From Laguncularia racemosa (lineage: Eukaryota > Streptophyta > Magnoliopsida > Myrtales > Combretaceae), in NCBI GenBank assembly GCA_037954665.1, contig JBBMOL010000038.1, positions 434,001 through 498,000 of the forward strand: a stretch of 64,000 nucleotides of DNA, in the 5' to 3' direction. The translations under genes and the position numbers were made by a program. The notes beneath the pieces were generated by a model. That model searched no databases, was not told the origin of the DNA, and saw only the letters and a list, made by a program, of their open reading frames with translations. Shown here one piece after another: positions 47,546 to 60,800 of the stretch (position 1 is its first letter; each line of letters opens with the position of its first letter).

Positions 47546-48640
47546 GCATTTATTACATTGATGCCCAAGCTAATTGCAACGGTAACACTTTCCTAGTATC
47601 GGCTTTGCATACAAATTATTCTATCTCTATGTTTTCTTTGTTTCAACTAGCTTCTTGCCTATGGCTCTCTTTTTTTCTTTTCAGTAACTACCCTTAGTAA
47701 CTCTGATGTGGGTCTACTCTTCTCAACTACAGGCTTGCTTGAACCTTCAGCTACAAACTGCCTACTTTTACCATCAAACCTACTACTCTTTTCCTACAAC
47801 ATCAATTTAGCCCTCAAGGCCATGTTCATAGCCTCATTCGACATATATAAAACATGTACCTTAATCTTGTCCATAATTTGCAACTTCAAACCATCTAATT
47901 ACCTAGCCACTTGTTAACCTTCACTCTCCCTCAAGTCATTCATCTCAACTAACTGCATGAATTCCGCGACATACTTATGTATAGTTCTTTATCCTTGACA
48001 ACATTTCTGATACTATTGAAATAAAATTTTCTTATAATTGGGAGGTAGGAAATCTTGCTGGAGCAATTACTTCATCCTATACCATGTCCTCATGGATTGT
48101 TTAACCTCATGATACCACCTACTCTAGAGCCTCTCCCACCAGGCTGAAGTACCCCCTTTTAGTCTATAAGCTACTAATTTCACTCTCCTCTCTTTAGGTA
48201 TTTCCATATATTAAAAAACTCTATCTATTTTAGTAACCTAATTAATAAAATCTTTAATATTTACATTACCGTTAAAGCTAGGAATGTCAATCTTCAGCTT
48301 GAATTCCCCATTGTCCTTGAAGTTCAACCACCATCATATCTCTTATATTCGCTACCATTACCATCTCTCCTATGTGGTCGTTCTTCCCTAAATAACACTC
48401 TATCTTCCTCCTCTAAATCGTCATTGTATGTCTATAACCCATGATTTGTAGCTACAGGTCTGACAATAGGATCACCTCGCGCATACTCTGCCTTAGATTG
48501 TGTCTTACCACAATTCCTATTTCTGTTGGTATCGAATCCCATTGTATCAAAATGCTTAACCAGATCATCACAGTGCTACTCTAAGTGATAGAATCTCCGA
48601 TCCATGTTATTCAACACCGTCATTTGATCCTGCAGCTCGC
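47546..48640 (-). pseudogene. Element C Gag with zinc knuckle
   Basis: The frame begins near 48620; an early Met (48605) starts MDRRFYHLE. The Gag core lies at about 48300-47940 but is broken by many stops and frame changes. It ends in a knuckle, CYRCN-stop-LGHQCNKC (47587-47546), with one codon (Gln in relatives) now TAG. It is the particle protein of element C and clearly of a different family from the Gag of A, B and D. Confidence 0.7.
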
Positions 48641-48713
48641 AGTGCTTCCACATCTTGAGCAACATAAAAAACGTGATAGTTTACTAAACTACCATCCTTA
48701 GCAAGAATTTTCC

Positions 48714-48725
48714 GCTCTGATACCA
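48714..48725 (-). other. Element C primer-binding site
   Basis: The minus strand reads TGGTATCAGAGC two bases after the 5' LTR, an exact initiator tRNA-Met-type site. Confidence 0.85.
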
Positions 48726-48727
48726 AT

Positions 48728-49046
48728 TGACGCAGTGAGTTAGTGTGTTTACACAAGATCAATTGATGATTGATCCAAGAAATTACAGAAAGTGACAAAG
48801 TCTCTCTAAAAAGTGTTTCAATTCTTAATAATGTGATAAACTATGATAAGATTAACTAAAAACAAAAGGAATGTTATAAATACTCTAAAACATAGTTGAA
48901 CATGGTCTTTAGAATGGGCATGTAGAAGCTCATGTAGCTTTATGTGGAATTTCATTTAGCATGCCCAAGTAGCCGTGCACATCAACACGCTACTTGACAT
49001 GGGCATGTTGCTTTGTTTATGTTTAGTTGCTCTGTGCTTTGCATCA
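48728..49046 (-). repeat. Element C 5' LTR, 319 bp
   Basis: Pairs with 37177-37538; shared words include GATCAATTGATGATTGAT and GAAAGTGACAAAGTCTCTC. It contains palindromic GGGCATG and CCGTGCAC words common in plant LTRs. Confidence 0.9.
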
Positions 49047-49051
49047 AACAA

Positions 49052-52000
49052 CCATTTCATTATCTAATTCATTAACATATAATAATAGCAAAACTTAATA
49101 TTATATATGATACATTAATGCACTTAGCACAATAATTCTCAAATTAGTATAAAAATTTCCTCACCAATATCACTATTTCTTTCAAACGAAGCATATTTAA
49201 TAATGTATTGTCATTTGAAAATCGTTCTTAATGATGCATTGTTGAACATTAATCATTTTGATTATATTCAATATGCAAGTGTCGATCATCCTCTTTCCTA
49301 GTCATAGTATATCTAAAGACATTTTTGAGGATCATCACTTCATCTACTATATACTATGCAATTTCATTTCTAGCATATAAAAAGGGAGGAGTAGAAATGA
49401 AAAAGATAGTAAAGCTGCGGCTTTGTCAGTGGAATATGCATCGACAAACGATGGATTTTTACAATAAAATGAACCCATGCCAAATTTAACAAATGAAAAT
49501 TAATAGCAAATATAATTGATTATAAATGTAATTATGTCTAGTATAAACTATAAGGATAACATTTTATGTAGGTGTAATATTAGAATTTAAGAACATAAAA
49601 AAATGATACTTATATAAATGTAATAGATGAAATTCAAGGAAATCTGATATTGATATTTTATACAAATGTAACACATTAAAATATAGTATATTTAAAGGTC
49701 TTTATAGTCTAATAGTATGAATATTGACTTTTTATAAATATTGATTTTTTAATAGAATAGATCAATTTTAATTCCCCTCCTTTAGTTGTAATAGTAGTTA
49801 AAAAAAATGTTAATGATTTTCACAATTATATATCATAATTGATTACATGTAGACAAATGACATGGAAGCTACACTTCAGGTGTAATGGTTACGTACTAAT
49901 AACAATACCATAAGTGTAATAATAATAGTGGCTTTTGAAAGGGTAATCGAAGAGATAGAAAGCTTATGGAATTATATATTTTAATAAATATATTCTCTCC
50001 ACATAGACATAATATTGTTAATAGTAAATTAGTTCAGGTATAAATCCTAGCCAACGCAAAAGCATGAGTCGAACGTGAATAAAAATATTTATCTCCATTA
50101 TATGAAGCTTCCAAAAAAACCAAAACATCTCTTTCTTGACGTTGCCACTCGATGCAATCATTTCAATGTCGTTGCCACCAACTTCATATTTTGATGCATT
50201 ATGGCGTATCAATCATCCATCTCACGGTTAATGGCACATAAATTACCATTAAACTATGCATATAACAATATTGCGATGACATATGAAACTTTAAGTGGTA
50301 GCTAACAAATGGGGTAGGAGTAGGTGATGAAAAATTGCCCTCTTTTGTATATTGGGATGAATGGAGGGAGGAGAAGAAACCTAACCCTGCTATTTTTTTC
50401 AATCTTCCTTTGAAAATCAAGATCGCCTTGACTTATAATTCTTAGTAGATTCTTAAATGGGTGTACTCCGAGCACTAATTAAAAAGTTTAAAAATAAAGT
50501 TTTATACATTTTTAGAAATAATTATTCATTTAAAAAAATACAAGGAACATAAAATAGTTTCTTTTTTTTTAATTTAAATTTTTAATAAGAATTTTAAAGA
50601 TGCTCATTAATATTTTTAAATTTACTATAACTGAGGTTGATAGTCATAAGACGTAAGGGTTTGCCAAGTTAATTTGATAAATCCACTGGGTCATTGACAT
50701 GTGTCAATTATTAGTTTAGGAGTAGAGACTTGGTATGTTAATTTGATATTAATTTACGGTCGATGGTGATTTGAAAGCGTGAGATCACAGATTGCTTGCT
50801 TGTAAGAAAAGAAACCAAGTTTAAACTAATCATGCTCAGGGATTTCATAAATAAATATAATTACTGCATATGTTTTCAGACATGGGTCCAATACATCGAC
50901 CTTACGGGCTCCTGAAGTTTCAAATTCATAGTCGTCACACATATATATAAAAGTATTTTCTTGTTATAACTGTAGATGAAACGAAGCCTAACTACTTCTT
51001 AGTTTGAAATTAATGAATGATTAAATACTTCATCAATCTCAAAACAGAAGTTTGTACATCGTTGAGAAAGATTATTAATAATATTCCTTAATGAAATTGC
51101 TATAAATGCCTTCCTTTGATGGTATTCAAACATATAAAAAGAAGCCTATTTCTACTATGAGAAAACCCAATATAAAATAAGTGCCAGCTAAAAGAAAATT
51201 TTCGATCCAGTTCTTTTAGGCACAAGGACTTTGAGGGACTTTTGCTTATGACGATCAAAGTCAATTTTTATAAACTGAGCTTCCTTATTGTTTTTCTATC
51301 TCTCACTCCATATCAACTCTTTTCCAATAATTGTTTTTTAGAAAAACAAATAACTGCCAACCCATTTTTGTGATTGTAGGAACGAATAAATCTTAACCTG
51401 TGTAGACTTGATAAATATGAACTGTTAATATTTTTTGGACTTTCATATTGGTAATATCCATCATTATTTTATATGGATCCCAAAAATTGAAATGCTTAAA
51501 AGGTCATAGTATATAGAACACGGTTGATTTAGATTAAAAATAAAAAATAAAAAATGTTTAGATTAGAGCAAAATCCTTTTTCCATCAAGTCATTGCACGC
51601 CACCAAGGGGGAAAAAAGGTTCCCCAACAGCAAGAAGCGGTGGTAAGCAAATTTACCAAATTACATGCACTTGTTTCGTTAAAACTAGAGTCTAGAGACG
51701 CTTGCTACCGGGCTGGCCTTCTCGGCAGTAGTTATCGGCAGAGGGAGGACACATAGATGAGAATAGGGATATCTATCAATACCATAGACCATAGTATGCA
51801 AGTGGTAAATAAAAATTGGGGAGAGAGGTTATGTGTTGCTGATATTTTATCCCCGAAAGGTGGTCATTTCAAAACTTGCCATATATTTTATTATTTAATG
51901 GGATTTGTCAGACCAGTTGAATATTTTATTTCATATAGATGAAAATATTTTCTTTATTCACTTGTCAATATATTGACCTTTTGTCCCAGATTGAGATTGC

Positions 52001-55000
52001 ATACACCTCTTATTTATTTTCTTATTTCTTTGTTTTGGTACCTTGTTAGTACTCTTTACAAATCCTATATTTCATAAGATAAAATACTAAAATAATGAAA
52101 GTAGAAGTATTTATATATCTTTTTTTATAATATTAAATATTTAATAAATTTCTATACGGTTAGACTTAGTTTCTAAATATTTATTAATATTTCTATACGG
52201 TTAGACTTAGTTTCTAAATATTTATTTAGTTTTATAAAAAGAAAAAAAGAAACCCGCATCAAGTTTTCTATTTTGGATGAACAAAATGTATCCTTAAATC
52301 TTCCCTCCTAAAGCGTGAACTTTCTCGTTACCCTCATTCTCCAATTACCATTTTTCGTATGATATTATTATTAATTTATGATATTAAATTGGATAAAATT
52401 CCCAATTTTTTTTTCTTTGGTTTGCATATTAAATTACATCATTAGATAAAAAAATCTTAAAATACTGGACAAAACCTAAAAAATTTATACCACATATATA
52501 ATAGTATTAAAAATTTATTTTATAAAACAAAATAAGTATATTTTTAAAATCTAAAAAATAACCCTATATAACATCAACATTTTTTTTGTTATTATGTTCA
52601 TGTTAAAACTCTTTTTTTTTTTTACTTGTCATGCTGATATTAAAAATATCTTTATATTGTCATCAAAATTAATGTTTTACTATGCACTTTAATTTTGCTA
52701 ATCAAATGCTACCATAATTATAATAAAATAAAAAAAAACAATTTATCAAAGTACAATGTTTAAAGAAAAAAATAGATCAAATATAGATGATATAATTTTT
52801 CAAACCTCAAATCTTCGTACAGATAAAAGTAATAATGCGACTTAGTAGAGAAACGCGATAACTAGGCAGGCAACAAAGACACATCTGAACAGAGAATTCC
52901 ATAACATTAATCTATTTAAGGCACATATGTTGTGCCGAAAATGGAGGAACGTTCATATGGATCCTGAGGTTACTGACAAAGCTCAGCATTTAATTGCCTG
53001 AACCGTAGAACAACATCAATTTCAGCTACCTATAACTTTTAGTTTCAAGCAATTTGGCCAGTCATTATATCTTTGCAGAGATCAAGCTTTAAAGCATTAC
53101 AAGATTGAAGTAGACTGGTTGCTGGCTGGTAGAAACGGTCTTTCGTCCAACCAAACTTCTTCGTTTCTTCCGATACGATCATCCTAATGAACTTTTGTGC
53201 GTTCTTTGTTTCTTTTAACAGTATTTATTTTAATGCCTCTTCAAGTAATTAAACATTACCGAAGTTAAAACTCCAAAATTTATCATAAAATCTATTAAAT
53301 CTAGTTCAATTTAAACAATTCCTAATAAACATATTTCTTATTAACATCCAATGACGAAGGTTTTCGGGGAGAATTGAAGCCTTGATTCTAAGGTATGCGC
53401 TTGATATTTTAAATTAGAGGATAGATCTTTAATTTGATCGTTTTAAGGAACATCTTTGATAAAAGAGTAGATTAAGTTAGTATTGCAAGAATGAAAGATG
53501 TGCCACAAGTAGAGTATATATATGAACTCTCACATTCAGCACATAAACTCTCTAAGACTTAAGTGAGAGTTAAGTTAACCTTCTTTATATACAAGTTGCT
53601 TCCTCCAAAGGAGGACTAAGATTTATTTAATCTGACAGTCTTATCATATGTACAAAAATGATGCTACCTCCTTCCAACTACCAAGATACATTGAACAAGA
53701 ATGTCCATGAATATTTTAAGCTCTAGAAGGTTTAAAAGGCATAAGTACTAGGCTTCACATGGGTAGGTCATGGAAAGAGTTATAGGCCCTTGTCCATATG
53801 GAAGGCTTAAAGCATTCTTCCTTACCTAATTTCACAATGCCTTCATCTTTATCTTACATAAGTAGAGGATTAAGTAGAAAGTCGAGTAAATGGAGAAGGT
53901 AAGATCAATAATTTAAAGATTGAGTAATTCTAGTCATCATAACTCCTAAAATGAACCTCAAATACTTCGATTTTGTGTCATTCTTCCTTATTTGGCACAT
54001 TATTAATAATATTAGTCGATAAATTTTGCAAACCACGTGCTCTGAATCGAGTCATTAACCCTTGAGTCACTTGAGTCTCATCAAGTTGTCTTAGGTTTAT
54101 ATAAGGCTATAATAGTTTTAGGATATCCTCGTCTTATTTTTATGTTTTCCTTATTACACTAGTAGAATTTCTACATTTACAGAACTACTAAAAATCGGCT
54201 TTTTTTTTTTAATGTAATTTTGTTGACCAACTCATCAATAAATAGTCTTGAAATTATTTTTCTAAGCCCCTAGCTATTTTGGTTATGTGATAACATAGAG
54301 CCAAGGCCCATGAACTTATTAATTGCCTTGTACGCTTTGCCAGCTGATGGCTAGATTTGAACAAGCATATATGATTGTCAAACACTAGAAAATCCTACTA
54401 AAAAGTTAATATACGAAAACAATGTCTAATGAAATAAGGGACCAGAAGTAGCCAGAAAGCAAAGCGGGAAAGGAAAGAACTACTCAATTCCACACCTAAA
54501 CAGTGGAAGTTAAGCTTTAAAACCACATCAAACGAGTTGTCCATTATGGGATGGCATCAAGCTATAATGTCTGTCTATATGGTCGCTTTCGATACGATAT
54601 TAATCTCACAAGGCCTTTCAATATTTAATGAGCTCCACCAGATTTGTTGAAAATCAAAGGTTACTTTTTATTTAAGGTTATTGCAGTTGTCCATTAATTC
54701 AATATAAGTACGGATATAACAAATCTGACATTCATGAAAACATTCAGAAATACGTTCCCATTTTAACTTATTTTATTAAGGAAATGGATGGTATGAGGTA
54801 TACCGTTTATAACCATAACATAATCACTACTTTGCAAATAGATTTCGGTAAAAAAGCGAGAGAGAGAAATTGAAAGCATAACTTTTCAATTAATTTTTAA
54901 GAAAATTTTTATGTTGATATTGAGTTGAAATTTCAAGTTTGGCACCGATTTCTTTAACATGGAACTTTTAAAATTCCATGGTAGATGGCTATCAATCGGA

Positions 55001-57582
55001 AATACTGTGGAATCCGCTAAAATGGTATGGAATGAACGTAAAACAAAAATCGTTGGGATCTTACATGCAATTTCAAAAGTTCATAAGGTCAATACAATTT
55101 GCTTTATAAATTGACTTATAAATACATAAATTTCATATTAACTTATACGATATTTGTGCTAGCGTAAACCCTTTGATATTTTTAAGAAATCAAGCCCGTA
55201 TAAAGCTATCATGAGAGTCGCGAGTGACGATCGACTGAAAAAAATATTACATTTAGTATTAAACTTAATACAATGAAACCTAAATTCAATAAAGTTTCAT
55301 AAGAATCCGCAACAATAATTTCTGGACTAAAAAGAAAATTTGTCTGGTTGGAATATAAAATAAGTGGATAACATATAGCATATTACGTATTAGGAACTAC
55401 ATAAAAGTATCTTTTCCTTACATATGGCAAGAAGATGATAACTTTGATTTGAAATTCACCAACTCAAGTTGAGGTAAAGCGTTGTTTCTTTTAATCGTTC
55501 ACGAACGGGCACACTAAAGAAAAATTCATTAGGAATCTTATATCATATGGAATGGTTAGTGGTGTATAACATCAAGTAAAAAATTGATAAATAGTTCACC
55601 ATGAATTGTGACATTAAATAACTATTATAAATGGTTACAAGTACTTCTAAACGTATCAAAATTTTATTTGCTTATTATCTATTATGTCATAATAACTTGA
55701 GAAACCAGTCTTAATTGAAGCCTTTAGTTCTCATTGAGCAAATGACAATTTTCCATTTAATTATCCGTGGAATACTCGGACTCGTCAAAGACTAAATTAA
55801 GGTGATTGTGGATGCACCGCAGCTATTGCTAATCTACTCTATCCCCAAATTGCTACGGAGAAAGGAGAAACCGCGGGTCGCTGTTAGTAGTTTTTTGTTC
55901 ATCATAACACGTAATAGACTGCTGCGGGGCTCATGATTGTTAGCCTACCAACGGTTTCCATTTTCATGGGTACGGCAGATCAATTTTATAAAATAAGTAC
56001 GTGTATGTACCTGCTACACTATCAAGCTTCTCCTTTTGTCAATCAACTATATACATATCATTTAAAAAACTTTTAATTTTCGTTTAGCAATTTTCTTCTT
56101 TTTTTTTCCATATATAAATTTCACTTTTATCGCTTACGTATCTTTCCAAAAGACGCGTGTATTACAGGGTTATATTTAGCTAATTATTATTTCATTTTTT
56201 AAGTTAGAGATATGTATTCTGTCTATGAGATGTATTATAGGGTAGGTTTGAAAAAAAAAACAAAAAGATGAGAGAGGAAAAGTTTGACATGTTTTCCACA
56301 CCCATGTGTAGTTATTCAACTCGAACGAGAATAACCCCTTCTAGAAGCTCTTCATATTGAAGTTTTTAATTTGTTATCAAGGTCGTTTTAACACCAGTAA
56401 TTAATCCTTAATGCAAAATAAACAGGAAAATTTGATAATTTAAGTGCGAGAATAAGTTCTCCGCATTTATCACCGTATTTGCTTGTCATTTGCATTACTT
56501 ATAGCATACACTTCTTTCAATTGGTTGAGTGGCAGATGTAGCATCTTAAATATGGCAATTAATACTCATTATAATATTTACTGTCTTGAATACATCTCTA
56601 CCAATTATATTTAAATATTTGAATAAAAATATAAGATACAAGGATGAAAGTTTATTTTACCATTATAAATATTTACATATGATTAGTTGAGATATGTTTA
56701 AAACATAATCTCTTTTATTTGTCTACAATATTCAGATTGTAAAGCCAATTGCAGAGTTTAACCCAGTCCATCTGGAGAAATCAACAATATATTGAAAAAC
56801 CCTAAACGTTCACTTAATATTAACTTACGGTTCACCGTTTTTAGGCCACATGGCTTTTGGCAACAAAATCTCCCATTACACAAGTTTCAAACTTATAGTT
56901 CAATAATTACACTACTCAAGACCTCCAAAGTTCATTTCCATCATTCAAAACCAGATCATAAGTTAAAGAAAAGCATTAGAATCTATTAACCGACAAATTT
57001 ACTCTTACTATCTTAAGAAAAACCTCATATTTCGGGATCTTTCTTAAGCAATAAAGCCTCCGTTTTGACCGAAACAAAAGAAACTTTGGATTCATCATCC
57101 ATCCAATAAGCACACCCAGAAAAGAAATTCCAAATTTCAAGTTAAAATCCTTCACACAGCAGTCGGGACCAAACTAATATGAACCACCCGTAGTGAAAAA
57201 TCAACACGAATCATGACAATAACATAAGGTGCAAGAGAAAGTTTTGCAATCTCAATTCTCACGAAACCTACGTTGATTTCAGTTTGCTTTCACAAAACCT
57301 CACGGAGAACCAAGCAACCAAGTGTCGGCACGTTGTTGATAAAAAGTAAAGTAAAGAATATAGAGACAAGAACAAATCTATTAAATCTTGCGGTTTTATG
57401 ATGATTGTGAGAATAGAAAGGACTTTCTTTCTTTCTTTTTTTCTTTTTTTCAGTGGTTTTGGTTACTTTAGTGTTTTTCTGTTTCTTTCAATTCTCGGGT
57501 TTTCGTTATTTATCAACAATAAAGTTTTATTCATTCTACGGCTTTGTCTTTTCGGACGAATTGGTTTAGATAATTGCCAAAG
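49052..57582. other. Intergenic, no gene supported
   Basis: AT-rich. Islands with more balanced composition lie at about 51590-51780, 52850-53180, 54420-54660 and 55790-55990, but none has a convincing ORF or splice structure and I recognise no protein. 56790-57400 holds an ORF of 65 codons without motifs. Confidence 0.45.
52149..52230. repeat. 41-bp tandem duplication
   Basis: Two nearly perfect head-to-tail copies starting TTTCTATACGGTTAGACTTAG at 52149 and 52190. Confidence 0.85.
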
Positions 57583-57829
57583 TAATGTATGTGCATTAAG
57601 TTAAAAAAATGTAAAATATGATTATAAAATATATAAATATTATTTATTTACTTGCAAGTAATATATGCAGGCATGTTAAAATATTGATTATAAGAAAATT
57701 ATTTTTAATGTATGTGCATTAAGTTAAAAAAAATCTAAAATATGATTATAAAATATATAAATATTATTTATTTACTTGCAAGTAATATATGCAGGCATGT
57801 TAAAATATTGATTATAAGAAAATTATTTT
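57583..57829. repeat. 123-bp tandem duplication, almost identical copies
   Basis: Two copies (57583-57705 and 57706-57829) start TAATGTATGTGCATTAAG and end GAAAATTATTTTTA. They differ by about one extra A and one substitution, so this is a recent event or an assembly artefact. Confidence 0.9.
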
Positions 57830-60800
57830 TATCCTTCACTCGTCCACTGGCATTATTCTTCATATTTCCTCCAAAATTTTCAACAATACAAAATTAGTAT
57901 TATTTATGGTTAAATTGTCAATTTTAATAATATTAATAAAATTAACGGGACGATAAGGGATTCTTAGAAAAAGGAAAACAGGAGAGGCACCGACGAATCT
58001 GCCCTCGTCCTAGGGAGGATGCTGCTTAGTTTATTTCCTTCAGTTAAACAAAAGGCATGCAGCTACAAATAAGGTAGTAAATAGGCTGGGTATGAGAGTA
58101 TGAGCACGAGCCCCGGTTCATCCGTAGGCCACCCAAGCATGGACTTGTAAAACAAAAATATTAAAACACGAGCAAGCGCCGACCTAGGTATGGACACAGA
58201 ATCATGGCCACGCGAGTCACAGTAAGGCTCGTGGGTTGTTTTAGGCTTGAGCACAGAGGCACTTGGACAGCACACGGTCATTTTTTTAAGTTAATGTGGA
58301 AATAATATTTAATTAGTTTATTTTAACAAATATATCATAAAGTTTATTATTATTATTTTTTGGACAACTTTATACTATTTTTCTTAACAAATTGCCATCC
58401 AATTCATTTTCTTAATAACAACCTTAATATTACTAAAATAATTTTCAATATTTTTTACTTGTTAATTTTGTAACAAATTGCATATTAGATTCGTAATAAG
58501 TAATACCATATTTAGTATTTAATTATCTTTCCTTTAATAAATTGTATACAAACTTTTTTTTGTTGCATAATTTTATACATTATTTTTTAATAATTTGCAT
58601 GGTTATTTTTGTTCTTGTCTTAATAAATTTTTTAAAGAATTTTGAAATAACTTTCAATATGGGAGATAAGTCTTATAATTTTTTAATTATCTTATTTTTC
58701 TCCTAAAGTTGCAAACCGAGTCTCTTTTATTATGCTTGGACAATTAAGTAAATTATCATTAACAATTTGCATTGTAATTTCCATGACAATTCTTGTGCAA
58801 TAAATTATAATCTGACTATGAGAACATATATTGAAAATCAAAAAATATTTTTCACTCATAAGAATATTTTCGTTTTGCAAATTATTGTATAAAAAGATAG
58901 AAACCATTGATTAATTAATTATCCTTCTTTCCTTCCTCCATTTGTATTTTGGGTTAGCTCCTCATGTCGTGACTAGGAAACCAAACATGCGGGTCCCCTT
59001 GTCTTCTTTTATCAACATATCTCCAATCTTTGAGGCACATGTATATTTTGATGCTGTTTAGGTTGAGTGGAAGGTAGTGGGGGTTAAGGACTTGCTAACC
59101 TAAGTTGAAGGCTAGCTTAGATGAGACCGTTGAAATTAAAGATGCTTGAACATTTCACACCACTAGGGAAAGCATTGGCATCATGTATGCTTTAGTTGAT
59201 TCTCAAACAAGCACACCAAAATTTCCTCCTTACTCATCCTCTTCCTTGTGGTTCGACTTGTTGGACTTGGTATATTAGTTCATTGTAATCTTTTGAGTTA
59301 GCATCTTTGCTACTCCCAGCATATTGGGCTCTTTAGGCAATTTGTTTGTTTCTCTTAGAAGATGAGGCATGTGAATTAGTTGAATGATTGCTAGACTGTG
59401 GTGCTTTAGATGGTTGCTTTATTCCTCTCTTATGAAACCAATGAAACCAGTACAATGCTCTAAGTAAATTCTATGCCTTAGCATTAAGCATAGCACATCA
59501 ATTGTGGCATTTTGCATCCCCATGTTGTGGTAGAATTCCTCGAGGAGATTTAAATATTGTTTGATTGTTATAAATTTATGGTACTGTATTGGATAAAATA
59601 TTTTATCATTTGTTTAGTTTGTATATTTTCTCAATTACTAGACAAAAATAATCTTAAAGTACTAAGTAAAATACTTATATTTTATATAATTGAAAATATA
59701 GTATAAAAATCAAATTCATTAGAAAAAACAAAAAAATATTTATCTAATACTTTATATATCATATTTAATATTGTATTATTTATTTAAATAGTGGATATTA
59801 TAAAAATCTTTATCTAGTACGGTGTATATCAAATATGGTATAAAATAGTTGTATTATCTTATTTTATACTATTAAGTACTACAATCTAAATACTACATTA
59901 GAGTAGTACAAAATTGGTAAGAGGTAAAAGAAACCCTGAAGCTTGGTTACCATTAAAAGCACAGTAGGTTGGAGCATCGGATCGCCACACTATCTTACCA
60001 ACACGTCCGATATATTGACATGGTAGGATTTGTATTTACGATTAGGTCTTTGGGATTTGTCCCTGCATACTTATACCTTGGTTGCAACTTCCTTAATGCC
60101 CACTTTCCAAAAGTTGAATGTCCTATAACGTGGAAAGAGGTACCAATTGTTGCGATCATTTGGACGAGGTCATCCTGTGCATCTCTATTATTAAATACAA
60201 AGGCTTTAAGGCTGCTTCACTGGTAGTGGACATCAAAGCGTGGGATTGAGTGTTTTTCATTGCAACGAAAGTATTGCCTTTCCTCCAACGCATTTCCATA
60301 TGTCAGGTGAGGAGGATCGTACCTGATTAGGACTTGCTAAACAATGTCTTCTCGCAAGTCCAACACTTAATTAGTTCTCCCTTAGGGAGAGGGCTACGAA
60401 AAATCGCTAGATAATGATGGTTGGCTTTCCGCATCTTGTCCTAGCTAGAGCGATGGAATCCAAAATGCTTATGGTCTAGGAGAGAGTGGGAGCGATTTCC
60501 CAACTAACATTGTAAATTTGTAATTATGTATCATTCTCATAAGGATTAAAACGAAAAAAAATAAAGCCAAAGATTATTTATCATATAAACACGATACTCA
60601 TTTGATCACGATTACCATTAGTCACCGATGGTGGTCATGCCGTCGTGGTGCCCGTGCTAGTGGCAGGAGTAGCATAATCATCCTCCGATTCATTGATAGG
60701 CACATTCTCGGCAACCCTTGGTAGGGGAGCAAGGAACCCACGGCTCTTGACTTAATTCATCAAATATGTATTAATTGTTTGCCTGATCTTTTTGAACCCG

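Larger units (their letters stand above)
37177..49046 (-). mobile_element. Ty3/gypsy retrotransposon (element C), split by a nested gypsy
   Basis: LTRs at 48728-49046 (5' on the minus strand) and 37177-37538 (3') are bounded by TGATGCAAAG and ...GTCA ends. The flanks GACAA (37172-37176) and AACAA (49047-49051) form a 5-bp duplication with one mismatch. Order on the minus strand: primer site, Gag, knuckle, protease, RT, RNase H, integrase. The integrase is interrupted at 38123-44771 by element D. Without that insert the element is about 5.2 kb. Its LTRs, Gag and pol are of a different family from elements A, B and D. Confidence 0.93.

Noticed and set aside
57398..57604. 68-codon F/L-rich ORF as a membrane peptide gene
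   Set aside because: The hydrophobic run comes from a CTTT repeat tract; there is no other support.
58063..58281. 72-codon minus-strand ORF in a GC-richer patch
   Set aside because: The patch resembles worn repeat DNA and the translation shows no domain; there is not enough to call a gene.
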